64,000 nt of DNA, taken from NCBI GenBank assembly GCA_033851265.1, contig JAWWOW010000006.1, forward strand, positions 434,001 to 498,000, given 5' to 3'. The notes below the pieces were generated by a model. That model saw only the letters and a program-made list of their open reading frames with translations, was not told where the DNA came from and searched no databases. This DNA comes from JAWWOW01 sp033851265 (GTDB lineage: Bacteria > Actinomycetota > Actinomycetes > JAWWOW01). Each line of letters starts with the position of its first letter. Within the stretch, counting starts at the first letter, position 1. Made by a program: the position numbers and the translations under genes. Shown here one piece after another: positions 16,284-24,767 of the stretch.

Positions 16284-17062
16284 TGCCGCTGCTCCACACC
16301 AACAGCGGGGTCATCGACTATCACGCCTACGGTTCCGGCGACCCCGTCACCGTCTTCGCCCACGGTTTGTCCGGCTCGATTGGTGAGACGCGCCCATTGG
16401 CGAGCGGCGTCGACGGCACGCGCGTGTTCTTGCACTTCCGTGGACATGGCGAGACGACGGCGCCCGACGGGCCGTGGTCGTACGCCGACATCGGATCGGA
16501 GCTTCTCGCCGTCGCGGACGATGTCGGTGCAACGCGGGCACTCGGCGCATCGATGGGCGCGGGCGCGATCCTCAACATTCTCGGCGACGACCCGGGTCGC
16601 TTCGAGCGGATCGTGCTGTTCCTGCCGGCCGTCATCGACACCATCCCCTCGGATGCGCCCGTCGAGCGGTTGGAGTGGCTGGCGACTGCGATCGAGTCCG
16701 GTGATGTCGACCGGCTGACGCAGCTCCTCATCGACGACCAACCGGATGGGGTTCGTGCGATGCCGGCAGTCGTCGACTACCTGCGCGCACGTGCTGCCGA
16801 ATTGGTCGGGACCGACATCGCGCGCGCCGTACGCACCATCCCGTTAACGGTGCCCATCACGGACCGGCAAGTCCTGGCGCGCGTGGAGGCACCCGTGCTG
16901 ATCGTGGGTCAGCAGGGAGATCCCGTGCATCTGGAGTCCGTTGCCCGGGAGTTGGCGGATGCGTTACCGAATTCGCAGTTGCATGTGTTCAGCGAGCAAA
17001 GCGCGGTCTGGCTGGCGCGGGACAAGCTCCGCGGCGTGATCGCCGGGTTTCTCAACGCTTAG
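16283..17062 (+). CDS. Alpha/beta-fold hydrolase
   Basis: A 259-aa alpha/beta hydrolase. The oxyanion region (VFAHGLSGS), the strand-4 HFRGHGET turn, the nucleophile elbow LGASMGAGA and the acid in VGQQGDPVHLES are all present. The catalytic histidine expected shortly before the C-terminus is absent: the segment reads HVFSEQSAVWLARD. Several actinobacterial relatives share this feature as far as I recall, so the protein may act with a different base or be non-catalytic. The GTG start overlaps the previous stop (TAGTG). It overlaps the convergent 81-aa gene by 11 bp. Confidence 0.82.
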   Translation: MPLLHTNSGVIDYHAYGSGDPVTVFAHGLSGSIGETRPLASGVDGTRVFLHFRGHGETTAPDGPWSYADIGSELLAVADDVGATRALGASMGAGAILNILGDDPGRFERIVLFLPAVIDTIPSDAPVERLEWLATAIESGDVDRLTQLLIDDQPDGVRAMPAVVDYLRARAAELVGTDIARAVRTIPLTVPITDRQVLARVEAPVLIVGQQGDPVHLESVARELADALPNSQLHVFSEQSAVWLARDKLRGVIAGFLNA

Positions 17063-17297
17063 GCGGCATGTGGATGGCCTCGGGCGCGATGCCCTCGGCT
17101 GGTTCCTGTCCGATGAACTGGAACACGTGCGCAACCTCGTCGTTGCCGCGGATGTGTCGATGCTCCGTCGTCTCCTCGTAGACATCGAGCAGTCCCGGCG
17201 CCTCGGAGGCGGCGACGATCCTGGTCACGGCCGGGTCGACCACGGTCGACTCGCCGTCGCGCGAGCCGCCTGACAGGACGGCGAGGATGTCGCTCAT
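17052..17297 (-). CDS. Small soluble protein, 81 aa
   Basis: ATG at 17297 has GTAGGAG 7 bp upstream, which makes this a convincing gene despite its size. The protein (MSDILAVLSGGSRDGESTVV ...) contains a central acidic stretch and EHRHIRGNDEVAHVFQFIGQ; it has no membrane segment. Its start is only 23 bp from that of the divergent AlaX-like gene, so the two promoters must overlap. Function unknown. Confidence 0.7.
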   Translation of the reverse strand: MSDILAVLSGGSRDGESTVVDPAVTRIVAASEAPGLLDVYEETTEHRHIRGNDEVAHVFQFIGQEPAEGIAPEAIHMPPKR

Positions 17298-17319
17298 TGC
17301 TTACTCCTACCCTTCGGTC

Positions 17320-18036
17320 ATGGCGCGCACCAACCGACTCGAGCTGGACGACCAGACGTTACGCGAGTGGGAGGCGACGGTTCTCGACGCGACTCCCGAA
17401 GGCATCGTGCTCGACCGTTCCGCGTTCTACCCCGGCGGTGGCGGTCAACCTCCCGACCACGGTGTTCTCCTGTGGGGCGGCGTACAGACCCGCATCGTCG
17501 GCGCCAACAAGGGTGATGACCTGTACCTAATCCCCGCCGAGGACGACCCGCTGCCGGGCGTGGGTACCGCCGTGCGCGGCGCACTCGATGACGAGCGGCG
17601 TACTGCTCTCATGCGCACTCATTCGGCGTTGCACCTGCTGTGCGGGGTGGTGTTCCGCGACTACGGCTGTCTGGTCACCGGCGGCAACATGGAGCCGCTC
17701 GAAGGGCGGATGGACTTCAACCTGCCAGAGGTTCCCGACGGGTTCCGCGAGCACGTGACGGCTGCGTGTGCGGAGGAGATTGCGGCCGACCGGCGCATCG
17801 ACGTGTCGGTGTTGCCGCGCGACGACGCATTCGCGATCCCCGACATCATCCGTACCGCGACGAACCTGCTGCCGCCCGGGCTGACCGAGGTGCGCATCGT
17901 TGACATCGTTGGTCTCGACGCCCAGGCCGACGGCGGCACCCACGTCGCGTCGACGAAGCACATCGGCCAGGTGGACATCGTGAAGATCGAGAACAAGGGC
18001 AAAGGCTTCCGCCGCCTCCGCATCCGCCTCCCCTGA
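17320..18036 (+). CDS. AlaX-like alanyl-tRNA editing protein
   Basis: A 238-aa relative of the editing domain of alanyl-tRNA synthetase, which hydrolyses mischarged Ser- or Gly-tRNA(Ala). Visible features are the N-terminal barrel (RSAFYPGGGGQPPDHGVL) and the zinc motif HSALH. The second metal motif reads ADGGTHVASTKHIG; the cysteine of the usual CGGTH is replaced, leaving only histidines there. Start ATG 17320; the longer GTG-type extension would run into the divergent gene. No ribosome site is apparent, so the message may be leaderless. Followed by intergenic repeat C. Confidence 0.85.
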   Translation: MARTNRLELDDQTLREWEATVLDATPEGIVLDRSAFYPGGGGQPPDHGVLLWGGVQTRIVGANKGDDLYLIPAEDDPLPGVGTAVRGALDDERRTALMRTHSALHLLCGVVFRDYGCLVTGGNMEPLEGRMDFNLPEVPDGFREHVTAACAEEIAADRRIDVSVLPRDDAFAIPDIIRTATNLLPPGLTEVRIVDIVGLDAQADGGTHVASTKHIGQVDIVKIENKGKGFRRLRIRLP

Positions 18037-18058
18037 CCTGAATCCCACCCCCCAGGCC

Positions 18059-18135
18059 CGCGCCTCTGGTGAGTTGAGCCGCTGGCGCACGCAGCGAGTG
18101 TGAGCTGACCGACGGTTGAATCCACATTCAGCGCT
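18059..18135. repeat. Intergenic palindromic repeat, copy C
   Basis: This is the most diverged recognisable copy: CGCGCCTCTGGTGAGTTGAG at the left, a GAGTGTGAGCTGACC block in the middle and a right end TTGAATCCACATTCAGCG. It occupies most of the gap between the convergent AlaX-like and GNAT genes. Confidence 0.5.
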
Positions 18136-18157
18136 TGGCAGCGAGGGGTTGCGGCGG

Positions 18158-18670
18158 TTAGAGGGGGAGCTCGAAGAACTCGAGGGTGCGGTCGTAATAC
18201 CGGTCGGTCTGGCCGAGGTGCGTCATGCCGATCTTGCGCGCGACGTTCAGTGACGGGGTGTTCTCCGTGTTGACGACGGCGTACACGATGGGCAGCCCGA
18301 TCGCGGTCGCATGCTCGACGATGCCGCGTGCAAACTCCGTCGCGTATCCGAAACCTTGGTACGCGGGCCCGACATGCCAGCCGATCTCGATGCGCGAGTC
18401 GTCATTGGGGAACGGCGCACACAACGCTGCACCGACGAGGGTGCCGTCATCAGCCAGCGTCGCCGCCCAGAATCCGAGCCCTGCTCCGAGGTCGTCGCCG
18501 CGCTTGTTGACTCGCTCGATCCACGCACGCGTTGTCTCGGGTGAGTCGTGCGGCACCGGGTTGCCGAGATAGCGCACCATCTCGCGCTGCGAGTAGATCG
18601 GGTACGCCGCATCGACGTCGTCGTCCGACCATGCACGCACGACCAGGCGCTCGGTCGTGAAGACACTCAT
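18158..18670 (-). CDS. GNAT N-acetyltransferase (RimJ/RimL type)
   Basis: A 170-aa acetyltransferase: N-terminal MSVFTTERLVVRAWSDDD, mid-domain strand IEIGWHVGPAYQGFGYATEF with the acetyl-CoA pyrophosphate loop, and C-terminal NTPSLNVARKIGMTHLGQT. This layout is typical of the RimJ/RimL branch, which acetylates ribosomal N-termini or unrelated small molecules. Substrate unknown. Its start overlaps the stop of the upstream minus-strand membrane protein by 4 bp, so the two are probably one operon. Confidence 0.87.
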   Translation of the reverse strand: MSVFTTERLVVRAWSDDDVDAAYPIYSQREMVRYLGNPVPHDSPETTRAWIERVNKRGDDLGAGLGFWAATLADDGTLVGAALCAPFPNDDSRIEIGWHVGPAYQGFGYATEFARGIVEHATAIGLPIVYAVVNTENTPSLNVARKIGMTHLGQTDRYYDRTLEFFELPL

Positions 18671-19344
18671 CGCGGATTGTCGCGGTCGATGTTCCAGTGG
18701 CGGGACGCGGACGCGAGCCAGTGTCCCTGCTGACTAGGAACGAGAGTGAACCGGGTGACGGCGCGTTGCCCGCCCTCGAGGTCGCCGTACAGCAGGTCGA
18801 GGGTCACTGCCCGGCGTGCTTCGATCGCCTCCCGCGCGCTAGCGAACTCGGCCTCGTCCGGGTCACGGAGGGCGCCCTGCCAGAAGCCGAGATCGTTGGG
18901 TGGGATGTAGATGTCGCGCGACTGCCGTCGGAACTGATCGAGCGGTGCGTGCGTTGTGCGTGCCGCCTCTGACAGTGCGTGAGTCAACGCTTCCCCCGTC
19001 GTGCCTAGGACGCTCTCACTCATGAAGTGCCAGCCGTGCAGGACCGCCATCCCGGATCCGACGTTGCGGACCGACATCGCGAGAAAGATGGCTTCGTCCG
19101 TGGCCTCCGCGGCGCCCCGGCCACCCTCGACGACAAGCCAGTGTGGATCGGCGAACAACACCTTCTGCGACCCGTCATCCATCCGTGACGTCGACAGCAC
19201 CGGACGTAGGCCGGCGAGTAGCGATCGCTCGGCGGCGCGCGCCGCGCGATTCGCCGACCGCACCGATGCAAAGGTCGCGGTCGCAAGCACGAGAGTTCCG
19301 CCAGCGGTTGCCAGCGCTGAGATCGTCACCCAGTCGGCTGCCAC
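18667..19344 (-). CDS. Membrane-anchored protein, unknown
   Basis: A 225-aa protein with an N-terminal membrane helix (WVTISALATAGGTLVLATATF), a short helical stalk rich in A and R, then a mainly beta-type domain (GLRPVLSTSR, LAMSVRNVGSGMAVLHGWHF, VTLDLLYGDLEGGQRAVTRF). It resembles the general class of actinobacterial single-pass proteins whose extracellular or cytoplasmic beta-sandwich contains an NVGSGMA-type turn. Function unknown. Divergent from the macrodomain gene with only 27 bp between starts. Confidence 0.7.
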   Translation of the reverse strand: MAADWVTISALATAGGTLVLATATFASVRSANRAARAAERSLLAGLRPVLSTSRMDDGSQKVLFADPHWLVVEGGRGAAEATDEAIFLAMSVRNVGSGMAVLHGWHFMSESVLGTTGEALTHALSEAARTTHAPLDQFRRQSRDIYIPPNDLGFWQGALRDPDEAEFASAREAIEARRAVTLDLLYGDLEGGQRAVTRFTLVPSQQGHWLASASRHWNIDRDNPR

Positions 19345-19371
19345 GGAGGAAGCGTACGGCGACCCGACACA

Positions 19372-19896
19372 ATGTCAGCCGTGCGCATCGAACTCGTCCG
19401 CGGCGACATCACCGAGCAAGACGCGGACGCCATCGTCAATGCCGCCAACTCCTCGCTGATGGGTGGCGGTGGCGTCGACGGTGCGATCCACCAATCGGGT
19501 GGGCCGGCGATCCTCGAAGAGTGCAAGAAACTGCGCGCGACCGACTGGCCGAATGGCCTGCCGACCGGACACGCGGCAGTCACAACAGGTGGCAACCTCT
19601 CGGCTCGGCATGTCATCCACGTCGTCGGCCCGGTGTACGCCAAGAACGAAGACCGTTCGGATCTGCTTGCGTCGTGCTACCGGGAAGCACTTCGATGCGC
19701 GGATGACCTCCGTGCACACGTTGTTGCGTTCCCGGCTGTGTCAGCCGGGGTCTACGGCTGGCCGATAAACGACGCCGCCCGCATCGCGATCAACACCGTG
19801 CGCGAAACGCCAACGACGGTCGGAATCGTGCGCTTCGTGCTCTTCGGCCAAGAGGCGTACGACGCGTTCTCTGCTGCACTAGTCGAGGTGATCTAA
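19372..19896 (+). CDS. Macrodomain protein (ADP-ribose hydrolase type)
   Basis: A 174-aa stand-alone MacroD-type macrodomain. Landmarks are VRGDITEQDADAIVNAANSS, MGGGGVDGAIHQSGG (catalytic loop 1), HVVGPVY and AFPAVSAGVYGWP (loop 2). Family members hydrolyse O-acetyl-ADP-ribose or remove mono-ADP-ribose from proteins or nucleic acids. No ADP-ribosyltransferase or DarT-like toxin gene is adjacent. Start ATG 19372. The next gene begins directly after its stop. Confidence 0.92.
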   Translation: MSAVRIELVRGDITEQDADAIVNAANSSLMGGGGVDGAIHQSGGPAILEECKKLRATDWPNGLPTGHAAVTTGGNLSARHVIHVVGPVYAKNEDRSDLLASCYREALRCADDLRAHVVAFPAVSAGVYGWPINDAARIAINTVRETPTTVGIVRFVLFGQEAYDAFSAALVEVI

Positions 19897-20610
19897 GTGC
19901 CGCGGCAAGACCAACGAAGCCGGCAACTTGTCGTACGTCCACATGCCCTGCGCTGGATGACGTCACGGTGGAGCAAGTCGGATACCGCTCGGCTCGAGGC
20001 TTTCTCCGACGGCGTGCTGGCCATCGCCATCACGTTGCTCATTCTCGACATCCGGCTGCCCGTCAACAGCCACAACGTCGGCGAGGATCTCCTTCACGCG
20101 AAGTCCCACTACGTCGCTTACGCGACCGCGTTCTTCACGATCGCAGTGCTCTGGGTCAATCACCATGACCTGTTCAAGCTCATCGACCATGCCGATCGCG
20201 GCCTGATGTTCCTCAACTCGATGTTGCTGCTGTCGATCTCGTTCCTGCCATTCCCGACGAGCGTGCTTGCCGAGCACATGGACAGCAACGCCAATGATCG
20301 GCAGGCGGCGCTGCTTGCCTATGGCTTCACGATGGTTGCAATCGCCTTCTTCTACAACACGACATGGCGCTACGTGCGGTCACACGGACTGCTGCGGGCG
20401 GATCTGTCTGCTGATGTCATCGGACGTATCACCCGCGCCTACAACCCCGCCATCCTCTTGTACGCCGCGGCATTGCCGTTGTCGTTCTTCTCGGCATGGT
20501 TCTCGATCGCGGTCTGGCTCGGGCTGGCCGTGTTTTTCTTGCTCTTCGGCTACGAACCAGAGTTCGCGGATGACGATGAGGGTGACGAGGACAACGAGGA
20601 CGACAGCTAG
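19897..20610 (+). CDS. TMEM175-like (DUF1211) potassium channel
   Basis: A 237-aa integral membrane protein of the TMEM175/DUF1211 family with six predicted helices. The family signature R-x3-FSDGV appears as RLEAFSDGVLAIAITLLILD at the start of the first helix, and is followed by a HHDLF segment after helix 3. Bacterial members form potassium-permeable channels. The C-terminus is acidic (EFADDDEGDEDNEDDS). Start GTG 19897 has GAGG 8 bp upstream and sits directly after the macrodomain stop; ATG 19957 is an alternative closer to the family core. Stop shared with the convergent SDR gene in a CTAG overlap. Confidence 0.88.
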   Translation: MPRQDQRSRQLVVRPHALRWMTSRWSKSDTARLEAFSDGVLAIAITLLILDIRLPVNSHNVGEDLLHAKSHYVAYATAFFTIAVLWVNHHDLFKLIDHADRGLMFLNSMLLLSISFLPFPTSVLAEHMDSNANDRQAALLAYGFTMVAIAFFYNTTWRYVRSHGLLRADLSADVIGRITRAYNPAILLYAAALPLSFFSAWFSIAVWLGLAVFFLLFGYEPEFADDDEGDEDNEDDS

Positions 20611-21344
20611 CCCTCGCGGTGAACCTTGTGCTGTGCAGCTTGCGCACGCGGGCGCACGATCATCAAGTCGACGCTGACGTGTGACGGCCGGGTGACGGTC
20701 CAGGCGATGCAATCCGCAATGTCGTCGGCGACGAGTGCGCGCACACCGGCGTACACCTGATCCGCTTTGGCCTTGTCGCCGCCGAACCGGTTGAGCGAGA
20801 ACTCCTCCGTTGCCACCATCCCCGGTGCGATCTCGCTGACTCGCACGGGTTGGTCCCACAACTCGAGTCGCAGCGTCTCAACGACAGCCGTGGTGCCGTG
20901 CTTGGCAGCGGTATATCCCGCGCCACCCTCGTAGACGATGTGCCCGGCGGTCGAACCGACGACGACGATGTGGCCGTTGCCGCTCGCGATCAGTTGAGGA
21001 AGCAGCGCTTTGGTAACGCGCGCGACACCAAGCACGTTGACGTCGAACATCCACTGCCAGTCGTCGAGGTTTGCATCGCCGACGGGGTCGAGCCCCATCG
21101 CGCCGCCTGCGTTGTTGACGAGGACGCGACAGTCACCGACCGTCTCGGCGAACGCCGCAACAGATGCATCGTCAGTCACGTCGAGAGGTACGGCGCGACC
21201 GCCGATCTCCTTGGCCAGCGGCTCGAGCCGGTCCATGCGGCGGGCGGCACAGATCACGTCAAATCCCTCGACCGCGAGCCGCCGTGCAGTCGCGGCCCCG
21301 ATCCCGCTGCTCGCGCCGGTGACGACGGCGACCGGACGGTTCAT
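20607..21344 (-). CDS. Short-chain dehydrogenase/reductase (YdfG-like)
   Basis: A 245-aa classical SDR: cofactor motif TGASSGIGAAT, NNAGGA after strand 4, catalytic S in VVGSTAGHIV, and YTAAK. The EEFSLNRFGGDKAKADQVY segment after the active site resembles the YdfG/serine 3-dehydrogenase branch. Substrate cannot be told. Start ATG 21344 gives the usual MNRPVAVVTGASSG beginning; the longer open frame runs into the divergent mshA promoter region. Confidence 0.88.
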   Translation of the reverse strand: MNRPVAVVTGASSGIGAATARRLAVEGFDVICAARRMDRLEPLAKEIGGRAVPLDVTDDASVAAFAETVGDCRVLVNNAGGAMGLDPVGDANLDDWQWMFDVNVLGVARVTKALLPQLIASGNGHIVVVGSTAGHIVYEGGAGYTAAKHGTTAVVETLRLELWDQPVRVSEIAPGMVATEEFSLNRFGGDKAKADQVYAGVRALVADDIADCIAWTVTRPSHVSVDLMIVRPRAQAAQHKVHREG

Positions 21345-21442
21345 GGAACGGAGCCTAGGGCCGCTCCGTTGGGGCAGGATGGGAACACGTTTCGGAGCCG
21401 TGGGGTTCAGTGATAGACGTGAGTATTGGTCGAGGAGGTCGC

Positions 21443-22762
21443 GTGGCCCCGAACCTCTTGCGGCTCCCACCGTTGACCACCGGCCCCACCCCGCGCCGCG
21501 TCGCGACGATCTCTGTGCACACCTCGCCCCTCGACCAGCCGGGCACTGGCGACGCCGGCGGCATGAATGTCTACGTCGTCGAGCTGTCGCGGCGACTTGC
21601 TGCGCTCGGCACCGAGGTCGAGATCTTCACTCGCGCCACCAGCGGCGACCTGCCCCCATCGGTCGAGCTGATGCCGGGTGTGACCGTGCGCCACATCGTT
21701 GCCGGACCGTTCGAGGGCTTGCGCAAGGAAGACCTGCCGTCACAGCTGTGCGCCATGACATCGGGCGTCCTGCGCGCGGAAGCCTCGCGCGACCCGGGTT
21801 ACTACGACCTCGTGCACTCGCACTACTGGCTGTCCGGCCAGGTTGGTTGGCTCGCAAAGGAACGCTGGGGTGTGCCACTCGTGCACACCGCGCACACACT
21901 GGCCAAGGTGAAGAACGCCTGGCTCGCCGAAGGCGACCGGCCGGAGCCGACGGCCCGGGCGATCGGCGAGGCACAAGTCGTGCAGACCGCAGACCGACTC
22001 ATCGCGTCGACGGACGACGAGGCAAACCAGCTCATCGAGTTGTACGACGCGGACCCGGCGCGCGTTTCCACGGTCGCACCGGGTGTCGACCTCGATGTCT
22101 ACTGCCCGGGCGACGTCAACGCGGCACGTGCACATCTCGGGCTGCCACTCGACGCGACGGTGCTGTTATTCGTCGGTCGCATCCAACCGTTGAAGGCACC
22201 CGACGTAGTGCTCCGTGCGACCGCGCTGATGTGTCAGCGCAACCCGTTGCTGCGCGAGCGGCTCGTCGTCGCCGTCGTCGGTGGTCCCAGTGGCACCGGC
22301 CTCGAGCATCCGGAGCACCTGTCGACACTTGCCGCCGAGCTCGGCATCGGCGACATCGTTCGCTTCGAGCCACCGGTGCCGCCGGGTCGCCTCGCTGACT
22401 GGTACCGCGCGGCGACGGTGACCGTCGTTCCGTCCTACACCGAGTCCTTCGGTCTGGTTGCGCTCGAGTCACAGGCGTGTGCGACGCCGGTCGTCGCAGC
22501 AGCGGCCGGTGGTCTGTGCACCGCAGTCGCGGATGGTGTGTCGGGTCTGCTCGTCAACGGCCACGACGCGTCGACGTGGGCGGCCGCGTTGACGCGTGTC
22601 GTCGATGATCGTGAGCTGCGTCGAGCGCTGTCGGCCGGCGGTGTTGAGCACGCGCGTCACTTCTCGTGGGATGCGACGGCGGCCGGCGTGCTCGATGTTT
22701 ACAGCGGAGTGCTGGCCGAGGGTCCCGGCGTACCAGACGTTGCCGTGGTCGGAGCTCCGTGA
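21443..22762 (+). CDS. mshA: D-inositol-3-phosphate glycosyltransferase, mycothiol synthesis
   Basis: A 439-aa GT4 glycosyltransferase that joins UDP-GlcNAc to 1L-myo-inositol-1-phosphate, the first step of mycothiol synthesis. Very typical MshA segments are ISVHTSPLDQPGTGDAGGMN, VHSHYWLSGQVG, HTAHTLAKVKN, FVGRIQPLKAPDVVL and the donor-binding YTESFGLVALESQA (E-x7-E). GTG 21443 with AGGAGG 4 bp upstream is preferred; GTG 21410 would add 11 residues. It overlaps the YbjN gene by 4 bp, and gpmA lies downstream, as in mycobacteria. A mycothiol-dependent dehydrogenase (mscR) is also in the window. Confidence 0.95.
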   Translation: MAPNLLRLPPLTTGPTPRRVATISVHTSPLDQPGTGDAGGMNVYVVELSRRLAALGTEVEIFTRATSGDLPPSVELMPGVTVRHIVAGPFEGLRKEDLPSQLCAMTSGVLRAEASRDPGYYDLVHSHYWLSGQVGWLAKERWGVPLVHTAHTLAKVKNAWLAEGDRPEPTARAIGEAQVVQTADRLIASTDDEANQLIELYDADPARVSTVAPGVDLDVYCPGDVNAARAHLGLPLDATVLLFVGRIQPLKAPDVVLRATALMCQRNPLLRERLVVAVVGGPSGTGLEHPEHLSTLAAELGIGDIVRFEPPVPPGRLADWYRAATVTVVPSYTESFGLVALESQACATPVVAAAAGGLCTAVADGVSGLLVNGHDASTWAAALTRVVDDRELRRALSAGGVEHARHFSWDATAAGVLDVYSGVLAEGPGVPDVAVVGAP

Positions 22763-23256
22763 GCGATCACAAGGCGAAGCTCGACGGCGTCATCCAACAG
22801 ACCTTGACCGAACGCGAGCTGACCTTCGAACGCGCTGATGAAGGCGCGTTCTTGGTCATGCTCAAGGGCGAGCACAAGCTGCAGATCGCGACCTGGCTCG
22901 TCGTGGGTGACCACTCACTGTTGGTCGAAGCGTTCTTCGTACGCCGGCCGGACGAGAACGGCGAGGAGTTCTACAAGTGGTTGCTCGGCAAGAACGGTCG
23001 GATGTACGGCATGGCGTTTTCCGTCGACCACCTCGGTGATGTGTTCATCGTCGGTCACCTGCCGCTCGACGCGGTCACCCCAGACGAGCTCGACCGGCTG
23101 CTCGGCTGCATGCTGACCTACTCCGACGAGAACTTCGACCGTGCTTTGGAGATCGGCTTCGAGAGCTCCATCCGCAAGGAATGGGCCTGGCGCCTGTCCC
23201 GCGGCGAATCGACGGCCAATCTCAAGGCCTTCGCCCGCTTCGCCGAGCCGAAGTAG
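22759..23256 (+). CDS. YbjN-domain protein
   Basis: A 165-aa YbjN-family protein, a fold related to the type III secretion chaperone-like fold, with LKGEHKLQIATWLVVGDHSL, EFYKWLLGKNGRMYGMAFSV and DELDRLLGCMLTYSDENFDR. Family members are implicated in stress responses but have no defined biochemical role. GTG start within the mshA stop. The mshA-YbjN pairing is conserved in mycobacteria (Rv0486-Rv0487), so a link to mycothiol synthesis is plausible but unproven. Confidence 0.85.
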   Translation: MSDHKAKLDGVIQQTLTERELTFERADEGAFLVMLKGEHKLQIATWLVVGDHSLLVEAFFVRRPDENGEEFYKWLLGKNGRMYGMAFSVDHLGDVFIVGHLPLDAVTPDELDRLLGCMLTYSDENFDRALEIGFESSIRKEWAWRLSRGESTANLKAFARFAEPK

Positions 23257-23260
23257 CGCA

Positions 23261-24013
23261 ATGCAGCTGCCGGGTTTTGTACGGCGCATCGTGCCCGCGT
23301 CCGATCGCAGTATCCCGATGTGGCTGCGGCTCCTTCTCATTCCCGTTGTCGCGGGTCTCGTCGTTCTCGGTATCTGGGTGACGGGCGGCGTACTGACCAA
23401 CGACTTCACACTGGCGATGCTGCTCACCGGGCTGTTTCTCACGGCTGGCGGCGCCGTCGCGGTTATCGCCGCGTTGCGATGGAAGTCGCTCGTCGCGCCC
23501 GTGTTGGGCACCTTCGTGATCGTCGCGGGCAGCCTCGGCGGCTACCTGCTCGTCACGTCCAACCGCGACGTGGTCGTGAACGAGAACGTCGCGAAGGTGG
23601 CTGATCCGTCGACGCGGCCCACGGCGCAACCGAGCGCAACGTCGACTGCATCCGGGGCACCGACGTCAACCGCGACGGTCGCGGCGGCGATTGCGCTCAG
23701 CCGGGGCACGTTCACAAGCGATGAGCACAAGACCACCGGCACCGCGACACTCGTTCGGCTGCCGACCGGCAAGCACGTCATCACGTTGACGACCTTCGCC
23801 ACCTCACCGGGCCCGGACCTTCGCGTCTACCTCGTGCCGGGCGACGGGCAGTACGTCGACGGCTATCTCGACCTCGGCCATCTCAAGGGGAACAAGGGCA
23901 ACCAGCAGTACACGATCCCGGGCACTGCGGACCTCTCCCGCTTCGGCGCCGTCATCATCTGGTGCCGCGCGTTCACCGTTCCCTTCGGACACGCCGCGCT
24001 GTCTGACGTCTAG
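23261..24013 (+). CDS. DM13-domain membrane protein
   Basis: A 250-aa protein with three N-terminal membrane helices (LRLLLIPVVAGLVVLGIWV, LAMLLTGLFLTAGGAVAVIA, LVAPVLGTFVIVAGSLGGYL), a Pro/Thr/Ser-rich linker and a C-terminal DM13 domain (LSRGTFTSDEHKTTGTATLV, GPDLRVYLVPGDG, DLGHLKGNKGNQQYTIP, AVIIWCRAFTVPFGHAAL). DM13 domains carry a conserved cysteine, here in WCRAF, and are proposed to act in extracellular redox or electron transfer. The domain should be outside the membrane. Lies five bases after the YbjN stop and just before gpmA. Confidence 0.85.
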   Translation: MQLPGFVRRIVPASDRSIPMWLRLLLIPVVAGLVVLGIWVTGGVLTNDFTLAMLLTGLFLTAGGAVAVIAALRWKSLVAPVLGTFVIVAGSLGGYLLVTSNRDVVVNENVAKVADPSTRPTAQPSATSTASGAPTSTATVAAAIALSRGTFTSDEHKTTGTATLVRLPTGKHVITLTTFATSPGPDLRVYLVPGDGQYVDGYLDLGHLKGNKGNQQYTIPGTADLSRFGAVIIWCRAFTVPFGHAALSDV

Positions 24014-24023
24014 GGTTTCGACC

Positions 24024-24767
24024 ATGTCGAGCGTCGGCACCCTCGTGCTGCTCCGCCACGGTCAGAGCGAGTGGAATGCCAAGAACCTTTTCACCGGCTG
24101 GGTCGACGTCGACCTCACCGAGCAGGGCCGCACCGAGGCGCGCCGCGGCGGCGAGCTGCTGCGTGAGACCAACCTGCTGCCGACCGTCGTGCACACATCG
24201 GTGCAGCGCCGCGCGATCCGCACCGCCGAGATCACACTCGACGCCGCTGACCGGATGTGGCTTCCGGTACGCCGGTCCTGGCGACTCAACGAACGTCACT
24301 ACGGCGACCTGCAAGGCAAGGACAAGGCAGCGACGCGGGAGAAGTACGGCGACGAGCAGTTTGCACTCTGGCGCCGGTCCTACGACGTACCGCCGCCACC
24401 GTTGCCTGATGACGACGAGTGGTCACAGGTCGGCGACCCGCGTTACGAGCCCGACGTTGTCCCTCGCACCGAGTGCTTGAAGGACGTCGTCGAGCGAATG
24501 CTGCCCTACTGGTACGACGCGATCGTCCCCGAGCTGCGCTGGGGTCAGACCGTCCTCGTCGTGGCGCACGGCAACTCGTTGCGCGCGATGGTCAAACACC
24601 TCGACGGTGTCTCGGATGACGACATCACCAAGGTCAACATCCCGACCGGCATCCCGCTGCGCTACGACCTCGATGACAACCTGCGACCGGTGACGAGCGG
24701 CGGCGCTTACCTGGACCCGGACGCAGCGAAAGCCGCGATCGAAGCGGTGGCCAACCAAGGCCGCTAG
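24024..24767 (+). CDS. gpmA: 2,3-bisphosphoglycerate-dependent phosphoglycerate mutase
   Basis: A 247-aa glycolytic enzyme interconverting 3- and 2-phosphoglycerate. The phosphohistidine motif LLRHGQSEWNAKNLFTGW, the R-L-N-E-R-H-Y-G region and the second histidine in VVAHGNSLRAMVKHLDG are intact, and the length is that of dPGM. Start ATG 24024. Its stop overlaps that of the convergent lipoprotein gene (CTAG). Confidence 0.95.
   Translation: MSSVGTLVLLRHGQSEWNAKNLFTGWVDVDLTEQGRTEARRGGELLRETNLLPTVVHTSVQRRAIRTAEITLDAADRMWLPVRRSWRLNERHYGDLQGKDKAATREKYGDEQFALWRRSYDVPPPPLPDDDEWSQVGDPRYEPDVVPRTECLKDVVERMLPYWYDAIVPELRWGQTVLVVAHGNSLRAMVKHLDGVSDDDITKVNIPTGIPLRYDLDDNLRPVTSGGAYLDPDAAKAAIEAVANQGR

Noticed and set aside
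21010..22398. A 462-codon plus-strand frame across the SDR gene and mshA
   Set aside because: Arginine-rich product out of frame with the clear mshA protein; a by-product of high GC.
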